A stretch of DNA of 64,000 nucleotides from Paracoccus denitrificans (GCA_005768755.1 VAFL01000004.1:62001-126000), one strand, 5' to 3'; counted from the first letter of the stretch, positions 32,914 to 42,196 are shown. The notes: generated by a model not told the origin, from the sequence alone. Made by a program: numbers and translations.

Positions 32914-33216
32914 GGCAGTGTCTCCGGGTTGGGAATCATAAGGCATTACCGCTCGAATTGCATCGAGACAGGAAATGGTCAACTCACTGATATGTCAGCC
33001 AAGAGCAGCCATGGCAACGCGTTTCGCGGTCGATTCAGCCAAGCGGGCTGCATATTCAAGGGGCTGCGACGGCAGGTCGCGCGTTTGATCTGGCTGGTGA
33101 GCACTTTGACCTGTTGCAAGATCGTTTGAAGTCTGTTGCCTTTCCGCCACGTTTTCAGATGCTTCGCCGCGCCTTTTCCCATTGCGGCGGCGTGGGTGGA
33201 CGCTACTGTCCGGATC
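32914..33216. other. Gap without a confident gene; weak 51-codon minus-strand frame inside
   Basis: Most of this 303-base stretch reads as non-coding. On the minus strand at 32995-33150 a frame opens at GTG and ends with a protein-like helix (PLEYAARLAESTAKRVAMAALG preceded by a Gln-rich part). It lacks a good ribosome site and looks like a remnant or chance frame. It may carry promoters for the META lipoprotein and the TauE-type gene. Confidence 0.35.
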
Positions 33217-33996
33217 ATGTCCGTCCTTGATCCATCAATATTCTGGTTCGTCTTTCTGGTTACGCTGTTCGCGGGTTTCGTGAAGGGTGCGGTGGGTTTT
33301 GCCATGCCCATGATCATGATGTCGGCTTTTGCCTCGGTGCTGCCGCCGGCGCAGGCACTGGCGGCACTGATCCTGCCGACGCTGGTCACGAACGTGATGC
33401 AGGCCAGTCGTCAGGGTTTGGGCGCAGCATGGGGGTCGGTCAGGAAGTTCCGCTGGCATATAGTGATGGTCGCGGTGTTCATCCTCGTTTCGGCGCCGTT
33501 GGTGACAATCGTGCCGCAGGCGCCGATGTATCTGGTTCTGGGTGTCCCGATCACGTTGTTCGCTTTGTATCAACTGACCGGCAGATCTCTGAAATTTCAG
33601 GTCCATCATGCCCGCCGGTTCGAGATCGTCACCGGTATCATCGGCGGCCTTTATGGTGGCATTTCCGGGATCTGGGGACCGCCGCTTATCGTCTATCTTC
33701 TGTCGGTGGGCGCATCCAAGCAGGATCAGATGCGGGTCCAGGGTGTGGTCTTTCTGATGGGTGCCGTGATCCTGACCGCTGCGCACATCATGTCTGGCGT
33801 GCTGAATCCCCGGACGCTGCCGCTTTCGGCGCTGTTGGTAATTCCTGGCGTTGTGGGAATGGGCGCGGGTCTGTGGATACATGACCGGCTGAACGTGGCG
33901 CAGTTCCGGCGTTGGACGCTGGTGCTACTGGCGCTGAGCGGGCTTAATCTGATCCGGCGCGGACTGGAAATCCTGTTCACGCAAGACCAGGCCTGA
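33217..33996 (+). CDS. TauE/SafE-family membrane transporter
   Basis: This is a 259-residue protein with about eight membrane helices in two repeats. The first repeat opens LVTLFAGFVKGAVGFAMPMIM (about residues 12-32). The second has GIIGGLYGGISGIWGPPLIVYLL (about 139-161), the mirrored signature of the TSUP family that exports or imports sulfite, sulfoacetate and other organic anions. The substrate cannot be told. The ATG at 33217 is the likeliest start, although its ribosome site is poor. It lies 21 bases ahead of dapE. Confidence 0.88.
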   Translation: MSVLDPSIFWFVFLVTLFAGFVKGAVGFAMPMIMMSAFASVLPPAQALAALILPTLVTNVMQASRQGLGAAWGSVRKFRWHIVMVAVFILVSAPLVTIVPQAPMYLVLGVPITLFALYQLTGRSLKFQVHHARRFEIVTGIIGGLYGGISGIWGPPLIVYLLSVGASKQDQMRVQGVVFLMGAVILTAAHIMSGVLNPRTLPLSALLVIPGVVGMGAGLWIHDRLNVAQFRRWTLVLLALSGLNLIRRGLEILFTQDQA

Positions 33997-34017
33997 TGCA
34001 AAGGAAGAGAGGGTTAC

Positions 34018-35163
34018 ATGACCGATGCCGCCAAGCTGACCGCTGATCTGATCCGCTGCCCCTCGGTCACGCCGCAGGAAGGCGGGGCGCTGACGCTGCT
34101 GGCCAGTCTGCTGACAGCGGGCGGTTTCGAATGCCAGCGGGTCGATCGCAATGGCACCCCGAACCTGTTCGCCCGCTGGGGCGCGAAAGGCGCTGCACGG
34201 ACGTTCGGCTTCAACGGGCATACTGACGTTGTCCCACCCGGCGATGCGGGCAGCTGGACAAGGCAGCCTTTTTCCGGACATGTCGACGAGGACGGGATGA
34301 TCTGGGGTCGTGGCGCAGTCGACATGAAGTCCGGCGTGGCGGCGTTCGCCGCCGCAGCGATTGATTTCGTGGCCCACACCCCGCCCGCGGATGGCGCCAT
34401 CATCATGACCGTGACCGGGGATGAGGAAGGCCCGGCGCATGACGGTACGGTCGCGATCCTCGACTGGATGGCGCGCGAGGGCGAGGCGATGTCCGTCTGT
34501 CTGGTGGGCGAGCCGACCAATCCCGAAACCTTCGGCGAAATGATGAAGATCGGCCGACGTGGTTCGGTGACCTACACTGTTACCGCGCGCGGCGTGCAGG
34601 GGCATGTTGCATATCCCAACCGGGTCCGAAATCCGCTTCACGCGCTTTGCTGGTTCCTTGACGGCCTGGCCTCGACCCCGCTGGACGAGGGGTCGGACCA
34701 TTTCGGACCATCAACCTTGCAGGTGACAACGATCGATTGCGGCAATCCCGCCTCGAATGTCGTGCCGGAAACAGCGACGGCAAGTTTCAATATCCGCTTC
34801 AACGACCTGCACAGTCCCGATGGGATCGATGCCGATCTGCAGCAGCGCGCCGCTGAAATCAGTGCCGAAACCGGCGTCGCGATCTTGCTGACCCCCAGCC
34901 ACGGGGCTGAAAGCTTCGTGACCGAACCCGGCCCCTTCGTTGACATGGTTCGCCGCGTGATCGAGCAGGAAACCGGCATCCTGCCCGAGCTGTCCACCTC
35001 GGGAGGGACGTCGGATGCACGTTTCGTCAAGGATCATTGCCCCGTGGTCGAATTCGGGCTGGTCGGTCGCTTCATGCACGAGGTGGACGAGCGCGTGCCG
35101 GCGGAACAGGTGCGCGCACTTCAGGCGGTCTACGGCAAGATCCTGACGGAGTATTTCGCGTGA
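34018..35163 (+). CDS. dapE: Succinyl-diaminopimelate desuccinylase
   Basis: This zinc amidohydrolase releases succinate from N-succinyl-LL-diaminopimelate on the lysine and peptidoglycan pathway. The 381-residue M20-family protein has FNGHTDVVPPGD with a metal His, WGRGAVDMKSGVAAF with a bridging Asp, TGDEEGPA with the catalytic Glu pair, and a C-terminal His in PVVEFGLVGRFMHEVDE. Its lid domain includes RRGSVTYTVTARGVQGHVAYP. GGAAGAGAGGG lies before the ATG. The next gene overlaps the stop as GTGA. Confidence 0.96.
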   Translation: MTDAAKLTADLIRCPSVTPQEGGALTLLASLLTAGGFECQRVDRNGTPNLFARWGAKGAARTFGFNGHTDVVPPGDAGSWTRQPFSGHVDEDGMIWGRGAVDMKSGVAAFAAAAIDFVAHTPPADGAIIMTVTGDEEGPAHDGTVAILDWMAREGEAMSVCLVGEPTNPETFGEMMKIGRRGSVTYTVTARGVQGHVAYPNRVRNPLHALCWFLDGLASTPLDEGSDHFGPSTLQVTTIDCGNPASNVVPETATASFNIRFNDLHSPDGIDADLQQRAAEISAETGVAILLTPSHGAESFVTEPGPFVDMVRRVIEQETGILPELSTSGGTSDARFVKDHCPVVEFGLVGRFMHEVDERVPAEQVRALQAVYGKILTEYFA

Positions 35164-35573
35164 AAGTCGAACAGACCCGCGATCTGGAAACGTGCCGCGC
35201 CCTGCGCCGGGCTGTCTTCATCGAGGAACAGGGCGTCGCAGAGGCCGAGGAGTGGGATGACCTTGATGGCGAGGCCACGCATTTCCTGGGTTGGCAGGAT
35301 GACAGACCGGTGGCGACCGCGCGGGTTTTCCGCAATGGCGATACGGGCAAGATCGGCCGGGTCTGCGTTCTGGCCGACGCGCGCGGAACCGGGGCAGGTG
35401 CGTCCATCATGCTTGCCGCTATTGCCGCGTTGCGCGATGACGGCGTGCGGCAGGTGAAATTGTCCGCGCAGACCCATGCGCTGCCTTTCTATGAACGGCT
35501 GGGCTTCGTCGCCTACGGCCCGGAATATCCGGATGCCGGCATCCCCCATCGCGACATGGTTCTGGAACTGTAG
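35160..35573 (+). CDS. GNAT-family acetyltransferase (ElaA-like)
   Basis: This is a 137-residue GCN5-related N-acetyltransferase. The N-terminal CRALRRAVFIEEQGVAEAEEWDDLD followed by AT.FLGW resembles ElaA/YjcF proteins. The acetyl-CoA loop is KIGRVCVLADARGTGAGASIML (about residues 64-85) and the C-terminal part is LSAQTHALPFYERLGFVAYG. The substrate is unknown. The GTG start overlaps the dapE stop, indicating coupling. Confidence 0.88.
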   Translation: MKVEQTRDLETCRALRRAVFIEEQGVAEAEEWDDLDGEATHFLGWQDDRPVATARVFRNGDTGKIGRVCVLADARGTGAGASIMLAAIAALRDDGVRQVKLSAQTHALPFYERLGFVAYGPEYPDAGIPHRDMVLEL

Positions 35574-35629
35574 CGCCGGGCGTATTGTTTCACTGCACGA
35601 ACCGGCCGCTCGCCGGGGAAAGGGCGTTC

Positions 35630-37885
35630 ATGGCATTGCCAAGCAAACAGCAGATCCTCGACTGGGTTGCAGATCATCCAGACGCGGCTTCGAAGCGGGA
35701 CATTTCCAAGGCGTTCAACGTCAAGGGGCAGGAAAAGATCGAGTTGAAGCGGCTTCTGAAAGAGCTGGCCGAGGAGGGTCGCCTTGACCGTAAACGCCGG
35801 ACGTACCGCGATGCGTCGCATCTGCCGCCGGTGACGGTCGTGCAGTTGCTGGCGCCCGATGCCAGCGGCGATCTTTTCGTGCGCCCGCTGGAGCATCAAG
35901 GCGACGGTCCCGCGCCGCGGATCCTGTTCCGCCCGCGCGAGGCAGATCCCGCATTGGGCGAGGGTGATCGCTTTCTGGCGCGCCTGATCGAGGAACGCGG
36001 CGAGGATCATGATTACATCGCCCGCATGATCCGCCGTATCGGTGAGGCGAAGCACAAGATCGTTGGAATCTTCCGCAAGGGTACGGAAGGCGGGCGCATC
36101 CTTCCCATCGACAAGGGCGGCGACCGCGAATGGCGCGTGCGCGAGGCTGACAGTCAGGGGGCACAGGACGGCGAATTGGTCGAGGCCGAGCAGTCGGGAC
36201 CGAAGGGCCGTCTGGGCCTGCCGCAGGCGCGCATAATCGACCGGCTGGGCGATCCGACAGCGCCGCGTGCGGTCAGCCTGATTGCCATTCACCAGCATAA
36301 TATCCCCGACGATTTCCCCGACGAGGTCATAGCCGAGGCCGATGCCAAGAAGCCGGCCACCATGAAGGGGCGCGAAGATCTGCGCGACCTGCCCTTGCTG
36401 ACCATTGATCCGGCCGATGCGCGCGACCGCGATGATGCGGTGGCAGCCATGCCCGACACAGACCCCAAAAATCCTGGTGGCATGATCCTGTGGGTCGCCA
36501 TCGCCGATGTCGCGCATTACGTCACACCGGGCAGCGCGCTGGATCGCGAAGCAAGGAAGCGCGGAAACTCGACCTATTTTCCCGATCGGGTCGTGCCGAT
36601 GTTGCCCGATGTCTTGTCGGGGGATCTGTGCAGCCTGCATGAAGGCGTCGACCGGGCTGTTGTGGCCACGCGTATGCGCATCGACGCGCAGGGCAACAAG
36701 ATCGGGCACAGCTTTCACCGGGGCATGATGAATTCGCGCGCCAGTCTAAGCTACGAACAGGCGCAGGCGGCCATCGACGGGACGCCTGACGCGGCGACCG
36801 CCCCCTTGCTGGAAGGCACGCTGCGCCCGCTATGGCAGGCTTATCAGCTTTTGAAAGGCGCGCGCGGCCGGCGCCAGCCGTTGGATCTGGACCTTCCCGA
36901 ACGGCAGATCGTGATTGGCGATGACGGACGGGTCAAATCGGTCAACTACAAGGAACGCTTCGACGCGCACAAGTTGATCGAGGAGTTCATGGTCCTCGCC
37001 AATGTCGCCGCCGCCGAGGAACTGAACCGGCTGAAACGCCCGCTTCTGTTTCGCGTGCATGAAGAACCCACAGCGGAAAAGATGAACGCGCTGCGCGAAG
37101 TGGCCCAGGCGTCCGGCTTTGCCTTGGCCAAGGGGCAAGTTCTGCATACCAGTCACCTGAATCGCCTGTTGTCCCAGGCCGAGGGCACGGATTTCGATGA
37201 ACTGATCAATATCAGCACCCTTCGCTCGATGACGCAGGCCTATTACCATCCGGAAAATCTTGGCCATTTCGGGCTGGCGTTGAAGAACTATGCCCATTTT
37301 ACCAGCCCGATCCGGCGCTATTCAGACCTGATCGTGCATCGTGCGCTGATTTCAGGGCACGGCTGGGGCAAGGATGGGTTGTCGCAATGGGATATCGACA
37401 ATCTGTCCGAGACCGCGACCCAGATTTCGGGGACCGAGCGCCGTTCGATGGAGGCAGAGCGCGACACCACGGATCGCTATCTTGCCGCATACCTGGCCGA
37501 ACGCGTCGGCACCGAGATGACCGGTCGGATCAGCGGCGTGCAGAAGTTCGGCGCCTTCGTGAAGCTTGACGGGACGGGTGCGGATGGTCTGGTTCCGATC
37601 CGTGAAATCGGTAACGAGTATTTTCATTATGACCGTGACGCGCAGACGCTCGAAGGTTCCGACACTGGCATGCAGATCGGGATCGGACAACGCGTGACCG
37701 TGCGATTGACCGAGGCAAGTCCGCTGACAGGCGGCCTGATCCTTGAGTTGCTGGAGCTTGAGGGCGCCCCGATCGTTCAGGGGCCGAAGGGCAGGCGGGG
37801 GCGCACCGTTCGCCGCCGACCGGCCGCCGCCAAGGCAAAGGCGCGGGCCGCCGCGAAGAAGGCAAAGCGGCAGCGGCGCGGTTAG
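35630..37885 (+). CDS. rnr: Ribonuclease R
   Basis: This processive 3'-5' exoribonuclease of 751 residues degrades structured RNA. An N-terminal winged-helix part (about residues 1-55) and cold-shock-like domains lead to the RNB catalytic core with DPADARDRDDAVAA (about 262-275) holding the metal Asp residues. HFTSPIRRYSDLIVHR lies near 565. An S1 domain (TGRISGVQKFGAFVKLDGTG) follows, with a Lys/Ala/Arg-rich tail of about 30 residues. GGGGAAAGGG precedes the ATG at 35630. Its stop overlaps the stop of the convergent VOC gene. Confidence 0.95.
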   Translation: MALPSKQQILDWVADHPDAASKRDISKAFNVKGQEKIELKRLLKELAEEGRLDRKRRTYRDASHLPPVTVVQLLAPDASGDLFVRPLEHQGDGPAPRILFRPREADPALGEGDRFLARLIEERGEDHDYIARMIRRIGEAKHKIVGIFRKGTEGGRILPIDKGGDREWRVREADSQGAQDGELVEAEQSGPKGRLGLPQARIIDRLGDPTAPRAVSLIAIHQHNIPDDFPDEVIAEADAKKPATMKGREDLRDLPLLTIDPADARDRDDAVAAMPDTDPKNPGGMILWVAIADVAHYVTPGSALDREARKRGNSTYFPDRVVPMLPDVLSGDLCSLHEGVDRAVVATRMRIDAQGNKIGHSFHRGMMNSRASLSYEQAQAAIDGTPDAATAPLLEGTLRPLWQAYQLLKGARGRRQPLDLDLPERQIVIGDDGRVKSVNYKERFDAHKLIEEFMVLANVAAAEELNRLKRPLLFRVHEEPTAEKMNALREVAQASGFALAKGQVLHTSHLNRLLSQAEGTDFDELINISTLRSMTQAYYHPENLGHFGLALKNYAHFTSPIRRYSDLIVHRALISGHGWGKDGLSQWDIDNLSETATQISGTERRSMEAERDTTDRYLAAYLAERVGTEMTGRISGVQKFGAFVKLDGTGADGLVPIREIGNEYFHYDRDAQTLEGSDTGMQIGIGQRVTVRLTEASPLTGGLILELLELEGAPIVQGPKGRRGRTVRRRPAAAKAKARAAAKKAKRQRRG

Positions 37886-38205
37886 CTTTCCGACCAGACC
37901 GCCATTGCCGCGCCACCAGGTTCACGGAATTCAAAGCGGCGCCCGCCCGGGAAAGCATAGATTTCGCGGGTGATCTTTGCCCCGGCCGCGGTCACCTTGG
38001 CAAAGGCTGCCTCCAGATCCTCGGCTTTCAGGATGACAAGCGGCGCGTCGAACGCACCTGCAGAAATGCCGCCCGAAACGCCCGCGCCGGTCAGTTCCTG
38101 ATATTCCGGGCCGTAATCGTTGAAGCCCCAACCGAAGGCATTGGCGAAGAACGCCTTGGTATCTTCCATCTTTGGGGACGAGAACTCGATATAGTCGATT
38201 TTCAT
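37882..38205 (-). CDS. VOC-family (glyoxalase-like) protein
   Basis: This single VOC module of 107 residues has betaalphabetabetabeta repeats: IDYIEFSSPKMEDTKAFFANAFGW, then PLVILKAEDLEAAFAKVTAAGAKI and GGRRFEFREPGGAAMAVW. Related proteins include glyoxalase and bleomycin-resistance types, but no specific activity can be given. The start at 38205 has AGGGAG just upstream. An earlier ATG in frame would give a 60-residue extension of unlikely composition. Confidence 0.85.
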   Translation of the reverse strand: MKIDYIEFSSPKMEDTKAFFANAFGWGFNDYGPEYQELTGAGVSGGISAGAFDAPLVILKAEDLEAAFAKVTAAGAKITREIYAFPGGRRFEFREPGGAAMAVWSES

Positions 38206-38251
38206 GACGGCTCCCTTCATGTTCTTCTTTTGTTTTGCACCGCTTCGGTCG

Positions 38252-38701
38252 TTAACGCAAGATCGGCGGTCCCGGACGATGGTTGCGCAGGTCCTCGACG
38301 CCCATGCGCAGCCCGGCGCCGATCCGATGCGCCAGTGCCGACCATCCGGCAGCGGTCTCGGCCGGCAGGGTGCGGCGCAGCGTTTCATCGAAAAGCATCA
38401 GCCAAGGTGCGAAATGTTCTGCCATCACGTCGCCCGCCTGCATATGCGCGCGCATCGGATTGCCGTCATAGCTGCGCTCATACAGGATCGCGTTGCGCCA
38501 GAACCGGGCGATCTTGGCCTCATGTTCGGGCCAGTTGCTGACGTGGTTCGCGAAGACCGGTCCCAGCACTTCGTGCCGGCGGACAGCGGCATAGAAGACC
38601 GCGACAACGCGGTCGATCTGTTCGGGTGTCACGTTGAAACGGGGCGGGACGTTCATCTGTCGTAGATGCGCTTGTTCGCCTTCCGCGACAAGGGTAGTCA
38701 T
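38252..38701 (-). CDS. Group III truncated haemoglobin
   Basis: This 149-residue globin of the 2-on-2 type has VTPEQIDRVVAVFYAAVRRHEVLGPVFANHV (helices A-B), HEAKIARFWRNAILY and the haem-binding stretch DVMAEHFAPWLMLFDETL with the proximal His (about residue 95). Group III members bind oxygen or nitric oxide, and their physiological role is largely open. The start at 38701 has only a weak ribosome site. It is divergent from the SRPBCC gene with 42 bases between starts. Confidence 0.85.
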   Translation of the reverse strand: MTTLVAEGEQAHLRQMNVPPRFNVTPEQIDRVVAVFYAAVRRHEVLGPVFANHVSNWPEHEAKIARFWRNAILYERSYDGNPMRAHMQAGDVMAEHFAPWLMLFDETLRRTLPAETAAGWSALAHRIGAGLRMGVEDLRNHRPGPPILR

Positions 38702-38743
38702 TGTCGCAGGTTTTGTTGATCTGTTGCAGTATGGGTTTCCACT

Positions 38744-39751
38744 ATGAACATGACTGCCCAAGCCGTTCTGCTGCGTCTGGTCTGGGGCATATTGATCACG
38801 ATCACATATGGTCTGGCGATTTATACCGTCATCTGGGCAGTGCCGGACACGGCGCAGGGATTGCAGCTCATCTCTGGCGCAGTGCTGCTTTCCATGGGCA
38901 TTGGCGGGATTTGTTCCGCCATGACGGATCCTTTGGCAAGGCAGTCGCTTTGGCGGCATATCTATGTCTCGATGTTCGTGCTGCTGCTGCTGTGCTTACT
39001 CACTGTTGTGCTGTTCACGGAAGGCATTGTCTGTCTGGTCATGGCCGCGCCGCTGATGATACCGGGCGTGATCGCCGGCGTCTGCGTTGCCTGGATGACA
39101 ATGCGCTGGTGGCAGAATCGCGGCGCGACCTTGACCGTGATTGCCCTGCCTCTGCTGGTCTATCCGTTGGAGTTGCAGATCAACTGGCCTGACTATCAAG
39201 GCCAAGTCATGACCGAGATCACCATCGACGCACCGCCTGAGGTCGTCTGGTCCAATACGGTCGAGATCCGTGACATCGACCCGGCGAGCTTGCGCTTTAC
39301 GCCGACGCACAATCTGATGTTCTTCCCGCGCCCTCTGGATGCACGGCTGGACCGGGAAGGACCGGGCGCCACAAGGTCGCTGACCTGGACAAGCGGCGTC
39401 CATTTCCGCGAACACATCACGGAATGGGAAAAAAACCGGCGGCTTGCCTGGACGTTCGGTTTCGATTCCGACTCGATCCCGGCGGAGGTTGATGGTCACC
39501 TGCGCCCCGACGCAGAGGCGTCCGAGCTGCTGCATGGCGATTATGTGCTGGAACCCAACGGGGAAGGTGGCACGGTTCTGCGGCTGACCACCTATTACAA
39601 GGTCTCGCTGCCGTGGAACGGCTATGGTCGCTGGTGGGCCGACCGGCTGCTGACCGACTTTCACAGCGTCGTGCTGGACGTGGTCAAGTCCCGCGCAGAA
39701 TCCGAAGCAGACGCTCTGGCGGAATCACGACCATCAAACCCGCCAGCGTGA
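38744..39751 (+). CDS. Membrane protein with C-terminal SRPBCC (START-like) domain
   Basis: The 335-residue protein has about four N-terminal membrane helices (about residues 10-140). A polyketide-cyclase/START-like domain follows, beginning EITIDAPPEVVWSNTVEI (about 160-177) and ending YYKVSLPWNGYGRWWADRLLTDFHSVVL. These folds bind hydrophobic ligands. It is likely an integral membrane protein with a lipid-facing domain, function unknown. Its last 68 bases overlap the convergent EamA gene. Confidence 0.82.
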   Translation: MNMTAQAVLLRLVWGILITITYGLAIYTVIWAVPDTAQGLQLISGAVLLSMGIGGICSAMTDPLARQSLWRHIYVSMFVLLLLCLLTVVLFTEGIVCLVMAAPLMIPGVIAGVCVAWMTMRWWQNRGATLTVIALPLLVYPLELQINWPDYQGQVMTEITIDAPPEVVWSNTVEIRDIDPASLRFTPTHNLMFFPRPLDARLDREGPGATRSLTWTSGVHFREHITEWEKNRRLAWTFGFDSDSIPAEVDGHLRPDAEASELLHGDYVLEPNGEGGTVLRLTTYYKVSLPWNGYGRWWADRLLTDFHSVVLDVVKSRAESEADALAESRPSNPPA

Positions 39752-40586
39752 TCGCGATGATGCCGATCCAGCCAGGAACGCCGGGCAGGGTGGCAAACAA
39801 CACGAAATCGAAGATCACCGCCCAGACCAACCCGGTGAATTCAAACGGCGCCAGCACCGAAACGGGCGCCCTTGCCATGGATTCGGTCGCAGCGATATGG
39901 GCCAACCCCCCCAGCAGCCCCGCCCCGATCAGGACAGAGGTTGCGTAAAGATCAAGACTGTTCCAGCCAAAGGGCAGGGTGGCCAGACCGACAAAGGTCG
40001 TGAACAGCGCGAAGTAGAAGGAAATCGTGGCGGCGCCTTCGGTCCGGGTCATGGTCTTCACATAGACGCGGTAGACCGCGATCAGCGCGGCAAACCCAAG
40101 ACCCGCGGCAATGCCGATCAATGCGCCTTCGCCGGGCATGGTCAGCCCCTCCCACAGGATCGCGATGACGCCAGCAAAGCCAAGTGCCACTGCCGCGACC
40201 AGCCATGCCGTGATCCGCTCGCGCAGGAAATACGCGGCCACGGGCAGGGACAGGACCGGCCCAAGAAAGCCCAACGCCTCGGCATAGGCCACGGGCAGAT
40301 AGGCCAGCGAAATGAAGGACAGCGCCATGGCCGCCGCCCCCAGCACACCGCGCAGGACATGCGAAAAGGGGCGGCTGGTGCGCAAAGCGGCCGGGAACTG
40401 CGCGCGCAATGCCATATAGATGCAGATCGGAACGATCGCGATGGCCGAGCGCCAGAAGATGATCTGCCCCAGCGTGGCCTTGTCCGAGGCCTCGCGGATC
40501 AGCGCCGACATGGCGGTGATCAGGAACGCCGCCAGCAGCCGCAGCCCGATGCCGCTATTGGGATGTTCGGTCGGCGGCACATACAT
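39684..40586 (-). CDS. EamA-family transporter (DMT superfamily)
   Basis: This 300-residue transporter has ten predicted helices in two EamA repeats. The first includes LIREASDKATLGQIIFWRS and SFISLAYLPVAYAEALGFLGPVL. The second contains ESMARAPVSVLAPFEFTGLVWAVIFDFVLF. DMT exporters handle metabolites such as amino acids or nucleosides; the substrate is unknown here. GGAGG lies 5 bases before the ATG at 40586. The 3' end overlaps the convergent neighbour by 68 bases. Confidence 0.88.
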   Translation of the reverse strand: MYVPPTEHPNSGIGLRLLAAFLITAMSALIREASDKATLGQIIFWRSAIAIVPICIYMALRAQFPAALRTSRPFSHVLRGVLGAAAMALSFISLAYLPVAYAEALGFLGPVLSLPVAAYFLRERITAWLVAAVALGFAGVIAILWEGLTMPGEGALIGIAAGLGFAALIAVYRVYVKTMTRTEGAATISFYFALFTTFVGLATLPFGWNSLDLYATSVLIGAGLLGGLAHIAATESMARAPVSVLAPFEFTGLVWAVIFDFVLFATLPGVPGWIGIIAITLAGLMVVIPPERLLRILRGT

Positions 40587-40735
40587 TCGGGGCCTCCAAT
40601 GCAGTGTTATCTGGCGCGTTACCGCTAACATACACGTCGCGCCACGTATGACAACCATGCCTTTGACCTGCAGGCGGCGGGCTGCTATCCCCGCCCAACC
40701 CGGTCGCAGCCCACCCGGACAAAACAGGAGCCATC

Positions 40736-41197
40736 ATGTCACACTATACCGACAACCTGACACAGCTTGGTCAGGACACGAAGCTGCCCAACAGCCCGGA
40801 CGAAGCCGTTTTGGAACGCGTCCCCAACCCGCAGGCGGGCGAAGGCTATGTCGTCCGCTTCACCCAGCCCGAATTTACCAGCCTGTGCCCGATGACCGGC
40901 CAGCCCGATTTCGCCCATATGGTCATCGACTATGTGCCGGGCGACTGGCTGGTGGAATCCAAGTCGCTGAAGCTGTTTCTCGGCTCGTTCCGCAATCACG
41001 GCGCCTTTCACGAGGACTGCACCGTGACCATCGGCAAGCGGCTGGTCGAAACGCTGGAACCGCGCTGGCTGCGAATAGGCGGCTACTGGTATCCGCGCGG
41101 GGGCATGCCGATCGACGTGTTCTGGCAGACCGGGGCGGTGCCAGCGGGCATCTGGCTGCCCGATCAGGGCGTCGCCACCTATCGCGGGCGTGGCTAG
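40736..41197 (+). CDS. queF: 7-cyano-7-deazaguanine reductase QueF
   Basis: QueF reduces preQ0 to preQ1 with NADPH in queuosine synthesis. The 153-residue single-domain type is seen here. The nucleophilic Cys lies in FTSLCPMTGQPDFA (about residues 48-61), the family motif ESKSLKLF is near 77-84, and a conserved His/Glu pair is in NHGAFHEDC. CAGGAG lies 6 bases upstream of the ATG. No preQ1 riboswitch was convincing in the leader. It overlaps the convergent membrane-protein gene by 4 bases. Confidence 0.95.
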   Translation: MSHYTDNLTQLGQDTKLPNSPDEAVLERVPNPQAGEGYVVRFTQPEFTSLCPMTGQPDFAHMVIDYVPGDWLVESKSLKLFLGSFRNHGAFHEDCTVTIGKRLVETLEPRWLRIGGYWYPRGGMPIDVFWQTGAVPAGIWLPDQGVATYRGRG

Positions 41198-42024
41198 CGC
41201 CAGACGCGCAGCAGGCTGATCGCCGCGTCGGACAGATCGCCCAGCCGTGCCAGCAGATGCTCGCGCGCCAGTCCGCCCGATTGCGTGGCGTCGGCCCGGT
41301 CCAGCTTCGCATACATGCGCATCAGCCGCCGGCGGTGGGTGCCGGTGGCCAGCTGGAACGGATCGGCTATCAGCCCCGCGAATGTCGTCGCCAGCGACGC
41401 CAGCACTGCCAGAACAACGCCGGTCAGGATGACAGCCCAGGGCGACAGTTCGACCGGGAAGGCCCAATACCACGCGCCGCCCAGCCTGTCCCCCAGCCAG
41501 AAGTCCCGCACGGCGGTGCCATGGGCGCGAAACTCGGCCAAAGGCCCGGCCAGCGAGATGATGCCTGGCGTTGCCTGTCGGAACAGGAACAGCCCCGCCG
41601 CCAGCACCAGGATCGAGGTGGTGATCTCGGCCACTGCGTTGCGCGTTTCGGCATGGGCGGCGATTTCGGCGCGGACGACCTGCGGATCGGCCTTGGGGCC
41701 GACGCCTTGCGCGGTCAGATCCCTGGTCAGGTGGGCCACGTCTGCCTCGATACGGCGCGCGACGTCAGATGTCAGAAAGACCTGCCGCGACTTCAGCCAC
41801 GCGCCCGCCCGTTTCGCGCCCAGCATCGAAAAAAGCCCGCCCACCAGCCGCACCAGAAGGAACAGGGGCGACAAGGCCACGTTCAGCGGCGCGCGCAGCA
41901 GGTCCCAGCCAAGCGCCTCGCGGTGCAGGGCAAGCGTGCCGCGCAGCCCGTAACGGGCGCGGACAAAGCGGTTGACCGCGGTTTCGCGCGCCATGTCGAA
42001 GCGGGCAGGGGCGAGTTGGGGCAT
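41194..42024 (-). CDS. Membrane protein of unknown function
   Basis: This is a protein of about 276 residues with an amphipathic N-terminal half: RYGLRGTLALHREALGWDLLRAPLNVALSPLFLLVRLVGGLF suggests one or two helices near residues 40-65. Two more hydrophobic segments lie at about 140-160 and 198-222. The last 60 residues are charged. It may belong to a family restricted to Rhodobacteraceae (possibly DUF6635, from memory and unverified). The ATG at 42024 is preceded by an in-frame GTG. No function is assigned. Confidence 0.72.
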   Translation of the reverse strand: MPQLAPARFDMARETAVNRFVRARYGLRGTLALHREALGWDLLRAPLNVALSPLFLLVRLVGGLFSMLGAKRAGAWLKSRQVFLTSDVARRIEADVAHLTRDLTAQGVGPKADPQVVRAEIAAHAETRNAVAEITTSILVLAAGLFLFRQATPGIISLAGPLAEFRAHGTAVRDFWLGDRLGGAWYWAFPVELSPWAVILTGVVLAVLASLATTFAGLIADPFQLATGTHRRRLMRMYAKLDRADATQSGGLAREHLLARLGDLSDAAISLLRVWR

Positions 42025-42094
42025 CACTCATGTCCGAAGGGGTGTGTTCCTTGCAGATAGGTGCTGCGCGCGGCCCGGCAAGTGCCAAGTCCGC

Positions 42095-42123
42095 TTGCAG
42101 CCCCCGCCCGTGCTTTTTATATA
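42095..42123 (+). promoter_or_regulatory. Possible sigma-70 promoter of ileS
   Basis: TTGCAG and TATATA are separated by 17 bases, upstream of ileS by about 110 bases. The run TTTTTATATAG is a striking AT-rich island in this GC-rich window. Confidence 0.5.
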
Positions 42124-42165
42124 GCACGGCATGTTCAGAACGGGCCGGATCATACGAATTATCCG

Positions 42166-42196
42166 CCCGGCGGCGTAGGGGTTCCTCGCCGCCGGG
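42166..42196 (+). promoter_or_regulatory. Hairpin in the ileS leader
   Basis: CCCGGCGGCG and CGCCGCCGGG form a perfect 10-bp stem around an 11-base loop. No T-run follows. It lies between the possible promoter and the ileS ribosome site and could affect ileS expression. Confidence 0.45.

Noticed and set aside
40587..40735. Possible preQ1 riboswitch ahead of queF
   Set aside because: There is a short GC hairpin but no recognisable preQ1 aptamer sequence, and I could not fold a pseudoknot with confidence.
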